Source: Nemopilema nomurai
Taxonomy: Eukaryota > Cnidaria > Scyphozoa > Rhizostomeae > Rhizostomatidae
Direction: 5' to 3'
Assembly: GCA_003864495.1 (NCBI GenBank)
Contig: ML133389.1
Coordinates: forward strand, 682,001-746,000
DNA length: 64,000 nucleotides
The notes under the pieces were generated by a model. That model was given only the letters and a program-made list of their open reading frames with translations, made no database searches and was not told the origin of the DNA. Shown here one piece after another: positions 55,001 to 64,000 of the stretch (position 1 is the stretch's first letter; the number at the start of each line of letters is the position of its first letter). The translations under genes were made by a program, and so were the position numbers.

Positions 55001-57456
55001 GCATAATTATATTTGAATTGATCAAAAAGGAATAACCACCACTAATACCAAAGAAATTTCTTCACAAAAGAGAAGCAAATGTCTTGAAACTCTAGAAGGT
55101 ATTTAAGGCTCGCGGGATTTAACTGCAATACTGTAGAAAGACCAATATACTTAAAATATCAAATTCCAAAAAGATGGAAACAAGATTTACAACATGGCTA
55201 ACTGGTTTATCTTATGACACTATCTAGCATCAAATTACACTCCCAGGAACAGTGGGCCAAAGATGTACCAATTCATCTGAATCCTTTGCAAATTGGCTTC
55301 AGCCAACTTATTTTATGGCTTTATGGCTGCATGTCATTTATGTTAAAAAATCCCTGCCTTCCAGCCAAATTGGACCAGCATGAAATATTGTTAGAATGCT
55401 TTGATGCCCCCCCCCCCCCAAGTTTTAAAGATGTGACACACAACCTTTAATATTTGTGGCATTCTAACTGTAGACTGTCTATAACTAGATACTCCCATAC
55501 AAAAGACCTAATACATCATTTTGATGCTGCATTTCTGGTAATGGAAAACTTTTGCTTCATTAAACCACAAAGCTTGTAGTTGAAAAATTACTATTTATCA
55601 TCTATCATGAAGTATTTGATGCCACTCTAGCAGTAACCATGGCATGCTGAGTAGGGTAGTTCTTAGATGCCACTTAAATGTTCATAATGAGTATAATATG
55701 CGAGCAAGAGATTATATTTTGCATGAAATTGAAAAACAACTTTCTTGCTACACACACTACAAGTAATTAACAATCTGGGAATATATAAAATGTTTCATCA
55801 ACAACATACAAAATTGTGGGCCACTTTATGTGCAATACAATGCCAGATTATTTCTCAATAACATGCTGTATATGTTTTCACTATAAATACCTCAAATGCA
55901 TTTAGAGTGTGTCAACATGTATAGTCTTAGCTATAATACAATTTTTACTGAAACAGAAAACACTTGATTATATGAAACAGAAATTTGAATGATCAAAAAT
56001 AATTTCTAGAAAGGTGTACTGTTGGGTTTCAGCATTAATGAGGATTATCAAATCAGTTTTACTGATCACTTTGATCAATCTAAAACAAAGTCAAATCACT
56101 AAACCATTTTTCCCTGAACTAACACTTCTCAAAATATTTAAGAAGCAAAAGTGTTTTCCATAATAAGCTTGTTAAACAATTAACAGACAAATTCCCTTGT
56201 GTCTGGGATAGCCTTCAGACTGATCATCAATCAATCAGTCAATCAACCAATCAATCAATCAAAAATAAAGCCTGCATTGCTTTAATGAAAAATAATACAT
56301 CAAGAGTACTAAATATCTGTATTGTTCTAGTATTGAACTAAACCACTACTAATCAAAAGCATTAAAATAGAAGGACCGAAAACTAATGATAAGATGGTCA
56401 AAATTACATAGCTATGAGATTTGACTTCAATATGGGCCACCAAAGATGAGCATATATTTCTTACAATCAATTATAGCCATTGTTGGTACTGTCTGTATAC
56501 ATAGGTGACAGAATTCAAGGTCTTAAGTCATGAAAGAAAAAAAATGGCTGCTAGAGACTCCCACTGGGAGTCTACTTTTGAGCTTCAAAATTCCACCCCT
56601 AGGAATAGGTGGAAAAATCCTTGATCCCACAGAAAAGCAAGCAAATAGCACTGGTAGTAAGCCCCCACATAGCTGTACCCCTATTTGATTCCACAGGGGT
56701 ACCTGGGCCCCTTTCACGTACCCAGTTAGCTTTATGCACCTCATAGTGCCCTACCCCTGGCAATTTGATTGGCTCACACCTTAATCACCAAGCTATTTGC
56801 CTACTAGTTTTACTACTATCATTGTTTTACTATCAATGTTGGTGACGTTAACTGTACTGATTGTAAAGTTCTGAATTATATCATATGAGATCTTATTCAG
56901 TCACTAGACTTGATGATGAAAAGAAACCTTGCGATTGATAGCACTGATATTGATCTGAGATCCTAGGTTCTTAACGATAGCTTTCTGTACGATATCAAAA
57001 CTTATGAAAAATTAAAAACAAAATAGTTATGTCTAATTTAATATCGCTAAATGAATGCAGCCGACCATCTGCTGGTTTTGAAAAGGCAAATCGTCAATAA
57101 CAAAACGAAATGCCCAATTATTGCTTCTTTGTAAACTGAACTTCCCGACAAGGAACAAACAACATAGAGACGTGATGTGAAAATTCTTTGCAAAACAACA
57201 AATTGCCGGCTAAATGGCCCGTCACAATCAAACTACATAAGGGATCATAACGGGATGGTTGAAACAAATAGGAAGACTAATTAGCGGGTGTCTAAGCACG
57301 CCCTTGATATTTCGTTCAATACGTATAAACAACAGTTAACATATCAAAACAGCGTATCTTAGGCAGGCTGTGATACTTAACATACCTAGAGAATTTTCAC
57401 AACCAAAACACTACGTTCTGTATATTATTCTAATTGTTGAAGCCATTTTCACTCAC
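52075..57456. other. Talin intron 1 / no gene recognised
   Basis: AT-rich stretch without a recognisable coding exon. Contains an (AATC)n tract and a C-run near 55409. The open frames in it lack splice-site and family support. Confidence 0.6.
56224..56264. repeat. (AATC)n microsatellite, imperfect
   Basis: Runs of aatcaatcagtcaatcaacc then aatcaatcaatc. Confidence 0.93.
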
Positions 57457-57600
57457 CTCGAGCAACCGTATTCGAGTTCTCTCCTCAATAAACAGTCGAT
57501 TTTAACACAATCTGGTGAAATTCGTGAGATTTTCCAGACCACAAAACCTATACAGGCGATTCTGATAAGTCAAAATGGCGGATAGTTTCCGCTTGGGTGT
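57457..57600 (-). other. TLN: Probable non-coding first exon of talin (5' UTR)
   Basis: On the minus strand a GC-richer stretch ends CTCGAG with a consensus gtgagt donor (donor at 57455-57456). Joined to the acceptor at 52075 it gives a 5' UTR ahead of the talin ATG, with an intron of about 5.4 kb. The upstream edge is uncertain; an aaaatggcgg motif at about 57573 resembles a YY1 site near a transcription start. Confidence 0.5.
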
Positions 57601-58463
57601 GGGACATCGAAGCGAGGCCTACTGATCTATTTCCTTCCATATATGGAGATAATCCGGGTTCCTCTTATTTAGTGAACCCAATACTAGTAATCATAACAAA
57701 CGGTCATCCTTTTATCCACTCTTCTAGAACGGTCTTCGTTTAAGGTCAATCATTTATTTCAGACCTTCAGGCAATTCGAGAATAAGAAAGCAAGAGAGCA
57801 TACTACGATGACGGGGTTAGGGGGTAGGGGAGGGGTTACAATCTCTATTCTGTGGTACATTTTAGGAGCATATACTTTTTGTGGGGCATTTTATTCTTCG
57901 AGGCAATGTAAAAGGTGACTATAAGTTTATCAGTAGAAGGAAACCGTTCATCTTATGACGTCATCAAGCTGCTGATACTTCGCTTGCCCCAGGCTTCATC
58001 AGGTCTTGTAACCTCTTGTAACACCCATTATTGTTTTGAACATCCTCTAGTGGTTAGAGAGCCACAGTGTATGCCTTCCATATTGAAAATATATTCGAAA
58101 AGGAGGATTGAAGACTTTCGAAAAATCTTGATTTAGACTTTCCCCGATCAGTTAAAGAAAATTTGCTCTTAATTTCACCCTTTCTAGCAACAAAACAAAA
58201 GCTTTCAAAACATTGGGGCAGCTTCATCACTGAATTCAAATTAAGAAAGTATAAGGCTTACAACAATGCAGGAAATATGTGCTAATCAGCAATTTCTGAG
58301 CACTCATAGTCACCAAAAACTTTTGCAGTCGACAAAAGACAAACATCTTTAGCACAGAGTCCAGAAAAATTGTTAATTTTTCTTCAGACAAAACATCCTA
58401 GAACGCAAACTTTCCTCACAGAACAATAGAAAGTGGGCGTGGCTGGGTGTGTCGCTTGGGCTT

Positions 58464-58546
58464 CTATTGTTTTTCGAGGACCTTCCCACGGCCAGTGACT
58501 TTGCGACCGTAATGTTTTCCTGACTCTGCTTTAGCATCTCTCTTGA
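58464..58546 (-). other. Short basic minus-strand frame ending in stop
   Basis: Minus-strand frame KAESGKHYGRKVTGRGKVLE then KQ-stop, 84 bp downstream of the previous segment. The basic composition looks protein-like, but no good acceptor joins it in frame. Unrecognised. Confidence 0.2.
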
Positions 58547-58614
58547 CATTTACAGATTACTGATCTTCTCATTTGCAAGGGCTAAAATTGAACTCCATGG
58601 TTCGTGAAGGGCCT

Positions 58615-58858
58615 ACCTTTTGTTGAAAGGACTAACCCCTTTTCCGGAATCTGCTCTAGCACAAGCCTTTGCGTTATAAAAACAACAGCATGGTATAGAA
58701 GGGTAGGACAAGGAAGCTTTCCTAACAGTCTCCAAAAGAAACAGTATTGATAGAAGAGGAAGGGATGGTATTGAATTTCCTTCAAAAAGAGGACTGAGTT
58801 TCCTTTCAGCAGCAGTTGTAATGCTATTAGAGATGGCTTTGCTGACTTTTTTGGCAGC
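58615..58858 (-). other. Unrecognised minus-strand exon-like segment
   Basis: Bounded on the minus strand by a pyrimidine-rich acceptor (tatatctttag) and a donor-like gtaggc after AACAAAAGG. An 81-codon frame is open (AAKKVSKAISNSITTAAERK then LSPLFEGNSIP), but a second frame is also open and I recognise no family. It could be a real exon of an unknown gene or chance. Confidence 0.3.
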
Positions 58859-59269
58859 TAAAGATATAAAAATGATTAACAATTAGTGATCAAAGATGAA
58901 TGATTAATGATAAATTATTAATGTTCAACAATTAAAAATTGACGACACTTTCTTGTGTGCCTCGCACACGTCTTGTCCACTATCTCTCTTTCGCTCCGTG
59001 TTCTAGTCACGTTATGGTCACCAATTTAATAATTTTCTTTGTGGCAGAGCGTGAACCTTTTTGAATAGAGTGGACCTAAATCCAAATTAACAGATCTTTC
59101 ATCATGTAGCTTCCCACATTTTACCCTCATTTCTTGCTGTTCTGCGTGTGTCACCTTTGAAGCATTTATGCAGATGTCCCTCTGAATGACTTAATGGCTC
59201 ATAGCTATCTCTATCTCTACATAACTTCACAATGATAGAAAATAGCAGAAGCACAATCTTCTTCTGTTA

Positions 59270-59840
59270 ACTGTTTCCAGCAAATCCTCACTGTCTCTCC
59301 AGTGTGATATCCAACAATAATCTCTTCATGGCGATTGCCACATTTCACGTTTGAAAACCTTTTCCGTCCACGATATTCCCAATATTCTAACCCAGAACCA
59401 CATTTCTACCGCTTCCAGTCTCTTCTCCATGACCTTACTTATCGTTCAAGACTCGCTTCCATACGTCAGCACCATAGGCGCCGACTTTTATTTTTCCCAG
59501 GGGGGGCTCAAAATTTAAATTTAAAAAAAATTTAAAAAAAGTTAAAAGGTAGAGAAATTACCTGTCGCTTTAATAACATAATACAACATATGTAGTATGT
59601 ATAATAACAAAACAAAACATTTTAATAAAGCAGATATAACATCATGGTCTTCAGTATCATCAGTTCAATTCTTTGATTGATTTTAAACGAAATTCCCAGG
59701 GGGGGGGGTGAGCCCCCAATAGCAATTCCCAGGGGGGGGCTCGAGCCCCCAAGCCCCCACGTAGTCGGCGCCTATGGTCAGCACCGACCAAATGAAACAG
59801 CTCAGCAATCCTTTTCGTAATCCGCATGTTACTGCTTTCA
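59270..59840 (-). mobile_element. Decayed LINE reverse-transcriptase C-terminal fragment
   Basis: Reading the minus strand across the nested element gives VLTYGSESxTISKVMEKRLE then AVEMWFWVRILGISWTEKV. This matches the conserved region after the polymerase domain in non-LTR retrotransposons (TYGSESW, EKRLEAxEMW, ILxISW). The Trp codon after SES is now TGA, and the remainder is frameshifted, so it is dead. Confidence 0.8.
59473..59776. mobile_element. 304-bp hAT-like MITE
   Basis: Perfect 14-bp terminal inverted repeats (CATAGGCGCCGACT at 59473-59486, complement at 59763-59776), flanked by an exact 8-bp target-site duplication GTCAGCAC (59465-59472 and 59777-59784). Eight-bp duplications are typical of hAT transposons. 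No transposase; the interior is AT-rich with G-runs near both ends. Inserted in the LINE remnant. Confidence 0.9.
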
Positions 59841-60147
59841 TAACTTTGGTGAGGGCTCTTTAGTTTTTAAAAAAAAATTACTTCCTAATCATACTCGCCG
59901 AAAACAACTTTATAACAATGTTGCTTTGATATTCAAAGAGGAGTTTGTGGCTAATGCTCATAGCCCAGAATATGAAATGTTTTGTTTCGGTTTTGACACC
60001 ATCCATTCAAATGGAGTGCAAACAGATGACATTAAGTGACTTGAGCAAAAGTCGAAAATTTCCTGTTGAAATATCATAATATAGACTTATGTAACTTATG
60101 TTATGATAAGTATTCTTATAAACTTCTGTTATCAATTACATTAGAAT

Positions 60148-60525
60148 GGTTTATAAACCAGAGTAATAAATAGAGTCTCTGTTCATAACAAGAGAATTGA
60201 TGATAGAATGACTTCAGTGGCATCTACATTATGATGCCTATAAAAATACTGCCAAATAATGCAGTATGCCAAGAATCTCTTAATTAAAACTTTTTATCAG
60301 AATAGACTGAAGGACAGCTTGCAAATAACGACACATTTAGAGCCTTACTTAGAATTTTTGAGCTGTGGTGAAAGGGAGGAAGGATAAATGCAACGAGAGC
60401 TTCATCTTGTGAAGCAGGATGGCATTTAAACAAATTGCTCAAACTAGGTTTATAAACCAGAGTAATAAATATAGTCTGTCTTCATAACAAGAGAATTGAT
60501 GATAGAATGACTTGAGTGGCATTGA
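60148..60525. repeat. Pair of about 75-bp direct repeats, 300 bp apart
   Basis: Copies at about 60148-60222 and 60448-60522 share ggtttataaaccagagtaat and cataacaagagaattgatga then tagaatgactt. The intervening 225 bp is unique. Confidence 0.85.
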
Positions 60526-60659
60526 TTGCTTTGTCAAAAATGACAATGGTGATATATTTGGTAGGGTAATAGTGACCAGGTTTAAACTAATGCCTCCGAT
60601 TAAAAGCAGCTTCTTAATGCGTAAAATATTACGAGACGTGATTTGGATCCTTTTTAAAA

Positions 60660-60775
60660 ACCTCTTGCTAAAGTTCCCAATAGCTGAAAATAGCGGAGCC
60701 AGTTTTCGCATGCATGAAGTACTATTTCGTCCGACACTCCTCAGAGTATGCAAGCGACGGAAAAATAACCAAAAG
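60660..60775. repeat. Foldback element copy 3 (partial)
   Basis: Contains tgaagtactatttcgtccga then cactcctcagagtatgcaag, the same core as the 34.7-kb copy. Confidence 0.6.
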
Positions 60776-61025
60776 CTGACACAATAAATAGCCAGTTGTG
60801 GATTTAAAACTCTAGAGTGTTATACGAAGAGCACATGAATGGTTATAATTGACCAATCAGCGTTACTTAACACCTAACTTTTAGACGTGACAAAGGGGAA
60901 AATCAAACTCTTTCTGTCTACAAATAATAGGATTTTACTTTTAAATGTAGACAGACTCTAAAACACCTTGGTGAAAAGACAACCTAGCTTGCCCAACACT
61001 AAAGTTTCCTTGGCTAAAAGCTTAC

Positions 61026-61200
61026 CTTATGTTTGTTCCTAGGCAGCTATTCCGTCTTCTGTTTTTACCCCGTATATCTCTATGCTACCGATCCAAAAGA
61101 GATTTGATCCAGTAGGCTAGAAGTTGTCCACGTCAGAACTCGGAGCTTCCTTTGTTTCCTTGACGCCATCTTCGTGCGACCACCTTCGGCTTCGGCTCTG
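61026..61200 (-). other. Candidate minus-strand non-coding exon near RRP7A promoter
   Basis: On the minus strand it lies between a strong acceptor (tctttaaatctcacag) and a strong donor (CATAAG then gtaagc). All three frames stop before the donor, so if real it is a UTR or non-coding exon. It carries gaagatggcgtc, a YY1-like motif. It could be a distal 5' exon of talin or an antisense transcript. Confidence 0.3.
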
Positions 61201-61420
61201 TGAGATTTAAAGAAAGTTATGAGCAAAAACGAAACGCAGTGTTGTGCATTGGATCTCAATTTAGACTGGAACGAGAATATAATATAAAACGTTTAGCCTT
61301 TTTATTTTGGTTCACTAAATTTTATCCCACATAAATACAAGCAATAAAAGTGCTATTTTTTGTGCAAAAACCTCGATTAAATTTTAGTTTGGTAATGTGT
61401 CACGCCAAGGTGGTCACACC

Positions 61421-61432
61421 AAGATGGCCGCG
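61421..61432 (+). promoter_or_regulatory. YY1-like core promoter motif of RRP7A
   Basis: aagatggccgcg matches the YY1 AAGATGGCGGC consensus often found just downstream of start sites of housekeeping and ribosome-biogenesis genes. It lies about 100 bp before the RRP7A ATG in a GC-richer stretch. Confidence 0.5.
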
Positions 61433-61523
61433 GTCATGGCTACAAAGGACAAATTCGAGTTGCTCGATCCAGTCTTTTTCCGGCGTTGACTGCTACCTCG
61501 TTATCAGCGCGAGTCCCTGTGGC

Positions 61524-61829
61524 ATGGTCAACAACATGGCGACGATCCAGGGCTTCAAAATTGCGAAAATCGCATTTGACGAAACGCAGTCATCACAACA
61601 CTATTTGTACTTCAAGAAGCACACGCACCAGAAGCAAAATGATCTTACACCACCTGATAAGACTCTCTTCGTTGTGAATGTTCCGCCATATTGTACTAAA
61701 AAGGGACTTAAAAACGTTTTTCAAGGATTCGGGCCTATTTCAGCAGTTTATATAAATGATGCTCCTGGACCAGTGTTACAGGCAAAGCCTGAAAAAGATG
61801 TCTTTTACAAAGAAAAGTACCAGTTCAAG
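61524..61829 (+). CDS. RRP7A: RRP7A exon 1
   Basis: 102 codons from MVNNMATIQGFKIAKIAFDE to FYKEKYQFK, donor gtaact. Contains NVPPYCTKKGL. Confidence 0.9.
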
Positions 61830-62891
61830 GTAACTCGCCGCATTAAAAGTATTTATAAGTTATACAATCTAAAAATGATATACTGTTAATGATGAAATTA
61901 GCGGCCCTGCCAGATAACTGCCCTTGATGAATAAACGTCCCGGAATAAAGGCAATTTTTGCAATAATTGCTGCTTGAATAAGCCCCTCCCCTAAAATGAT
62001 GGGGTGTTAATTTAAATATAAAGGATCAGGCGGGGCACTTTGGATTTTGCAAAAACAACATTTATTTTCAATATCCATTTCAATGTATATAAAAACAACA
62101 TTTATTTTCAATATGCATTTCAATGTATATACTTATATTTATATATATATAACAAGAAGTAATTTCATTTGTTGTTGACCCATTTAGATGGATTTTTTTA
62201 CTATTTTGAAAAATCCATTTTGAAAAATAATGAAATGTACATTTATACTTCTTTTGGTAAAAATACTGATAAATACTTCCATACTCTTTTCTGTCCTGTC
62301 AATATATATCTATATGGTATAACAGTTCATTGATATTTTGTACTGTATTGATAGTATTTTTTTGAATAAAAGCCCATTGATATTGCAATACTCATATTTT
62401 CTTTTTAGGTCGCATTTGTTGTTTTTATGAAGCCAGAATCTATAGTTAAAATCATGCAAAAAGAGTTCAAAGAGACACTTTTTATATCCAAACCTTCCAA
62501 CCTAATAAAAACAGGTATTGAAAAATGGTGTGCAGAATATAAACATCAGTATCCAAACGAAAAAGTGATGCAGGAAAAGCTTGATAAATATATGGCTGAA
62601 TTTGATACTAAGGAAAAGAAAGAAAAGGAAGAGTTAGAAAAATTGGCTGGCCAACCAGATGATGAAGGATGGACCTTTGTTTCATATGGCGGGAAAAAAC
62701 CAGCTGTGCCATCTAAAACAGTAACAATCAAAGAAAAAAGGAAGAGGCAAAAGAAGGAGTTGGTTAACTTTTACTCATTTCAGCAGCGAGAATCAAAGAG
62801 AGAACATATAGCATTACTACGAAAGAAATTTGAAGAAGACAAGAAAAAGATTGAGTTGATGAGGGCTGCTAGGAAGTTTAGGCCATTTTGA
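61524..62891 (+). CDS. RRP7A: RRP7A-type ribosomal RNA-processing protein 7, two exons, complete
   Basis: Nucleolar protein of the small-subunit processome, needed for 18S rRNA maturation. Exons 61524-61829 and 62409-62891 (GT-AG, phase 0) give 262 residues (human RRP7A is 280). Residues about 5-50 match the RRP7 N-terminal block (SSQHYLYFKK, then TLFVVNVPPYCT, the first RNP-like strand of an RRM-like fold). The second exon starts VAFVVFMKPES, the other RNP-like strand, then PDDEGWTFVSYGGKKP. It ends with the RRP7 C-terminal signature NFYSFQQRESKREH and LLRKKFEEDKKKIELMRAAR then KFRPF. The frame is open upstream to 61350 without homology. I chose ATG 61524 (GGCATGG); ATG 61536 (AACATGG) is an alternative, 4 codons shorter. 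It is divergent from talin. Confidence 0.95.
62409..62891 (+). CDS. RRP7A: RRP7A exon 2
   Basis: 160 codons plus TGA. Acceptor tttctttttag. A Lys/Glu-rich middle (about residues 155-175) is likely helical; the C-terminal KKFEEDKK block is the family hallmark. Confidence 0.95.
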   Translation, partial: VAFVVFMKPESIVKIMQKEFKETLFISKPSNLIKTGIEKWCAEYKHQYPNEKVMQEKLDKYMAEFDTKEKKEKEELEKLAGQPDDEGWTFVSYGGKKPAVPSKTVTIKEKRKRQKKELVNFYSFQQRESKREHIALLRKKFEEDKKKIELMRAARKFRPF

Positions 62892-64000
62892 AATGATCTT
62901 GAAGCCAAGCCATATTGTAGCATTTTGAAATAATTGCTAGTTTGTACCTTGATTCAATATTGATATTCTAAAAAACTAAGTGGCCTTATTTGTTAACTAT
63001 ATTTAACTACCATTTGTGTATTATATTTTCCCTTTTGATAGGTCTTTTCTTTATGATAAACTTTGCAGTACCTTGTAATTGAGAAGAATTCATGTTTGAA
63101 AAACAACAGGACAGGATGTTTGATGGACCTAGATAAAAATAGGGGACATCTAGAAGGAAAGATTGCCTTTTTGACACCTTTGAAAAACCTCCCTTAAGCC
63201 TCGAAGTATGCTTTTTCTAGGTGATCATCTGAGTAAATGAGTACAGCTGACTACTATAAACATGCGTTTATTGCTGTTCCTGTATTTGGTTGAATCCAAT
63301 AAAAATGAGTAACTTAGTTATGTTCTCACCAGGGGGTATTGTTCTACAACAAACTGGGGAGTGTGGGACACTGCAAATCACTCGCCTTTTCTAAGCAATC
63401 AACAAAATGATAATTTTAAGTATCTTATAGCATCTGTTTCCAAGTATGGATGCCTTTTGTGGCCATTACTCACAAACGAAAGGGGTCAAATTCAATGCCA
63501 ATCAGACACTGTATTTTTTCTTTCTTGTATAATTTTGCTTAATCCTATATCTCTTTCTATGAGGGTCAACCTTTATCCTGAGAGTGGCACAGTTGAATTC
63601 CTCATTGCTTACAAAAGACCTGTTCTTTACTTTGATCCCAGGGAGAACCTTTATAGAAACGAGTTGTGATGGGTTTCTACCGACTGCGTTGACGATCCTC
63701 TATGGACGATCCGAGCCAAAGTTGTCTTATTTAACACGGAGCCAGGCCGAGAGAGAGAGATGACGCATTGTCTGTTGTTTTCTGTAGCTCTGTTCCTGAC
63801 TGACTCTGATTGACTTTACAATTATATTTATACTACTTTTCTAAAAATAAATTGGCTGACGAGGGATGAGCGGAGGATGATGAAATGGTGATGTAATGAG
63901 GATGGAAAAGTCTAGGCTGGGGAGCGAGAAACCATGTGTCAGCATGACATGGTGTGATAATGGAGGTAGACAAAGGAGTCACTACACCTTCACTCTATCC
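62892..64000. other. RRP7A 3' UTR and flank, no gene recognised
   Basis: Beyond the polyadenylation signal there is one 102-codon frame (63361-63669) without homology, start context or splice support. Nothing else was recognised. Confidence 0.6.
63298..63303 (+). terminator. Candidate polyadenylation signal of RRP7A
   Basis: First AATAAA after the stop, about 400 nt downstream. Confidence 0.45.

Larger units (their letters stand above)
57600..61380. other. Repeat-rich interval between talin and RRP7A
   Basis: Contains unassigned minus-strand exon-like segments (58464-58858, 61026-61200), a LINE remnant with nested MITE, a direct repeat pair and foldback copy 3. No complete gene was recognised. 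Confidence 0.6.

Noticed and set aside
55214..55450. Plus-strand frame of 78 codons
   Set aside because: Ends in a C-run, no family match, in the large talin first intron.
56523..56744. Minus-strand frame in a locally GC-richer patch
   Set aside because: Possibly repeat-derived, but no domain or element ends could be defined.
61350..61523. N-terminal extension of RRP7A to the ATG at 61350
   Set aside because: The 58 extra codons have no RRP7 similarity and span the YY1-like promoter motif.
63361..63669. Plus-strand 102-codon frame downstream of RRP7A
   Set aside because: No recognisable family, poor start context and no neighbouring exons; treated as chance.

Overview
This is a eukaryotic, intron-rich window from an invertebrate animal, probably a cnidarian. 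The animal call is firm: it rests on a full-length metazoan talin, an SPPL2-type intramembrane protease and an RRP7A-type rRNA-processing protein, all interrupted by GT-AG introns. The phylum is an inference from about 60 talin exons, AT-rich introns and hAT/LINE-type debris. There are no operons, ribosome binding sites or prokaryotic features.

Layout. (1) About 226-7801, plus strand: ten exons of a signal peptide peptidase-like 2 gene (SPPL2), missing only its N-terminal exon(s) upstream of the window. They form one open frame of 472 residues ending at a stop, with the YD, GxGD and PAL catalytic motifs. (2) About 7.8-10.3 kb: the gap between two convergent genes, with a decayed array of about 165-bp repeats. 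(3) 10766-52052, minus strand: the complete coding region of talin. I could splice it into 58 coding exons giving 7701 nt (2566 residues plus stop), in frame from the F0 start to the dimerisation helix. A probable 5' UTR exon lies near 57.46-57.6 kb, so talin fills most of the window. (4) About 57.6-61.4 kb: a repeat-rich interval with a decayed LINE reverse-transcriptase fragment split by a 304-bp hAT-like MITE, other repeats and two unrecognised minus-strand exon-like segments. (5) 61524-62891, plus strand: a two-exon RRP7A orthologue behind a YY1-like promoter motif. (6) 62.9-64.0 kb: no recognisable gene.

The three genes are not functionally linked. Talin couples integrins to actin, SPPL2 cleaves type II membrane proteins in endosomes/lysosomes, and RRP7A acts in nucleolar 40S ribosome assembly.

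The most notable observation is a pair of homologous 169-bp exons (42959-43127 and 41005-41173) coding the F3-to-rod linker of talin. They share length, phase (0 to 1) and 33 of 56 residues. Because 169 is not a multiple of 3, only transcripts using exactly one copy keep the reading frame. This predicts mutually exclusive splicing of the hinge that in vertebrates carries the calpain site and a Cdk5 site. Other points are a GC-AG talin intron, tandem repeats that copy talin splice sites, a palindromic foldback-element family, and clusters of AGGTCA half-sites.
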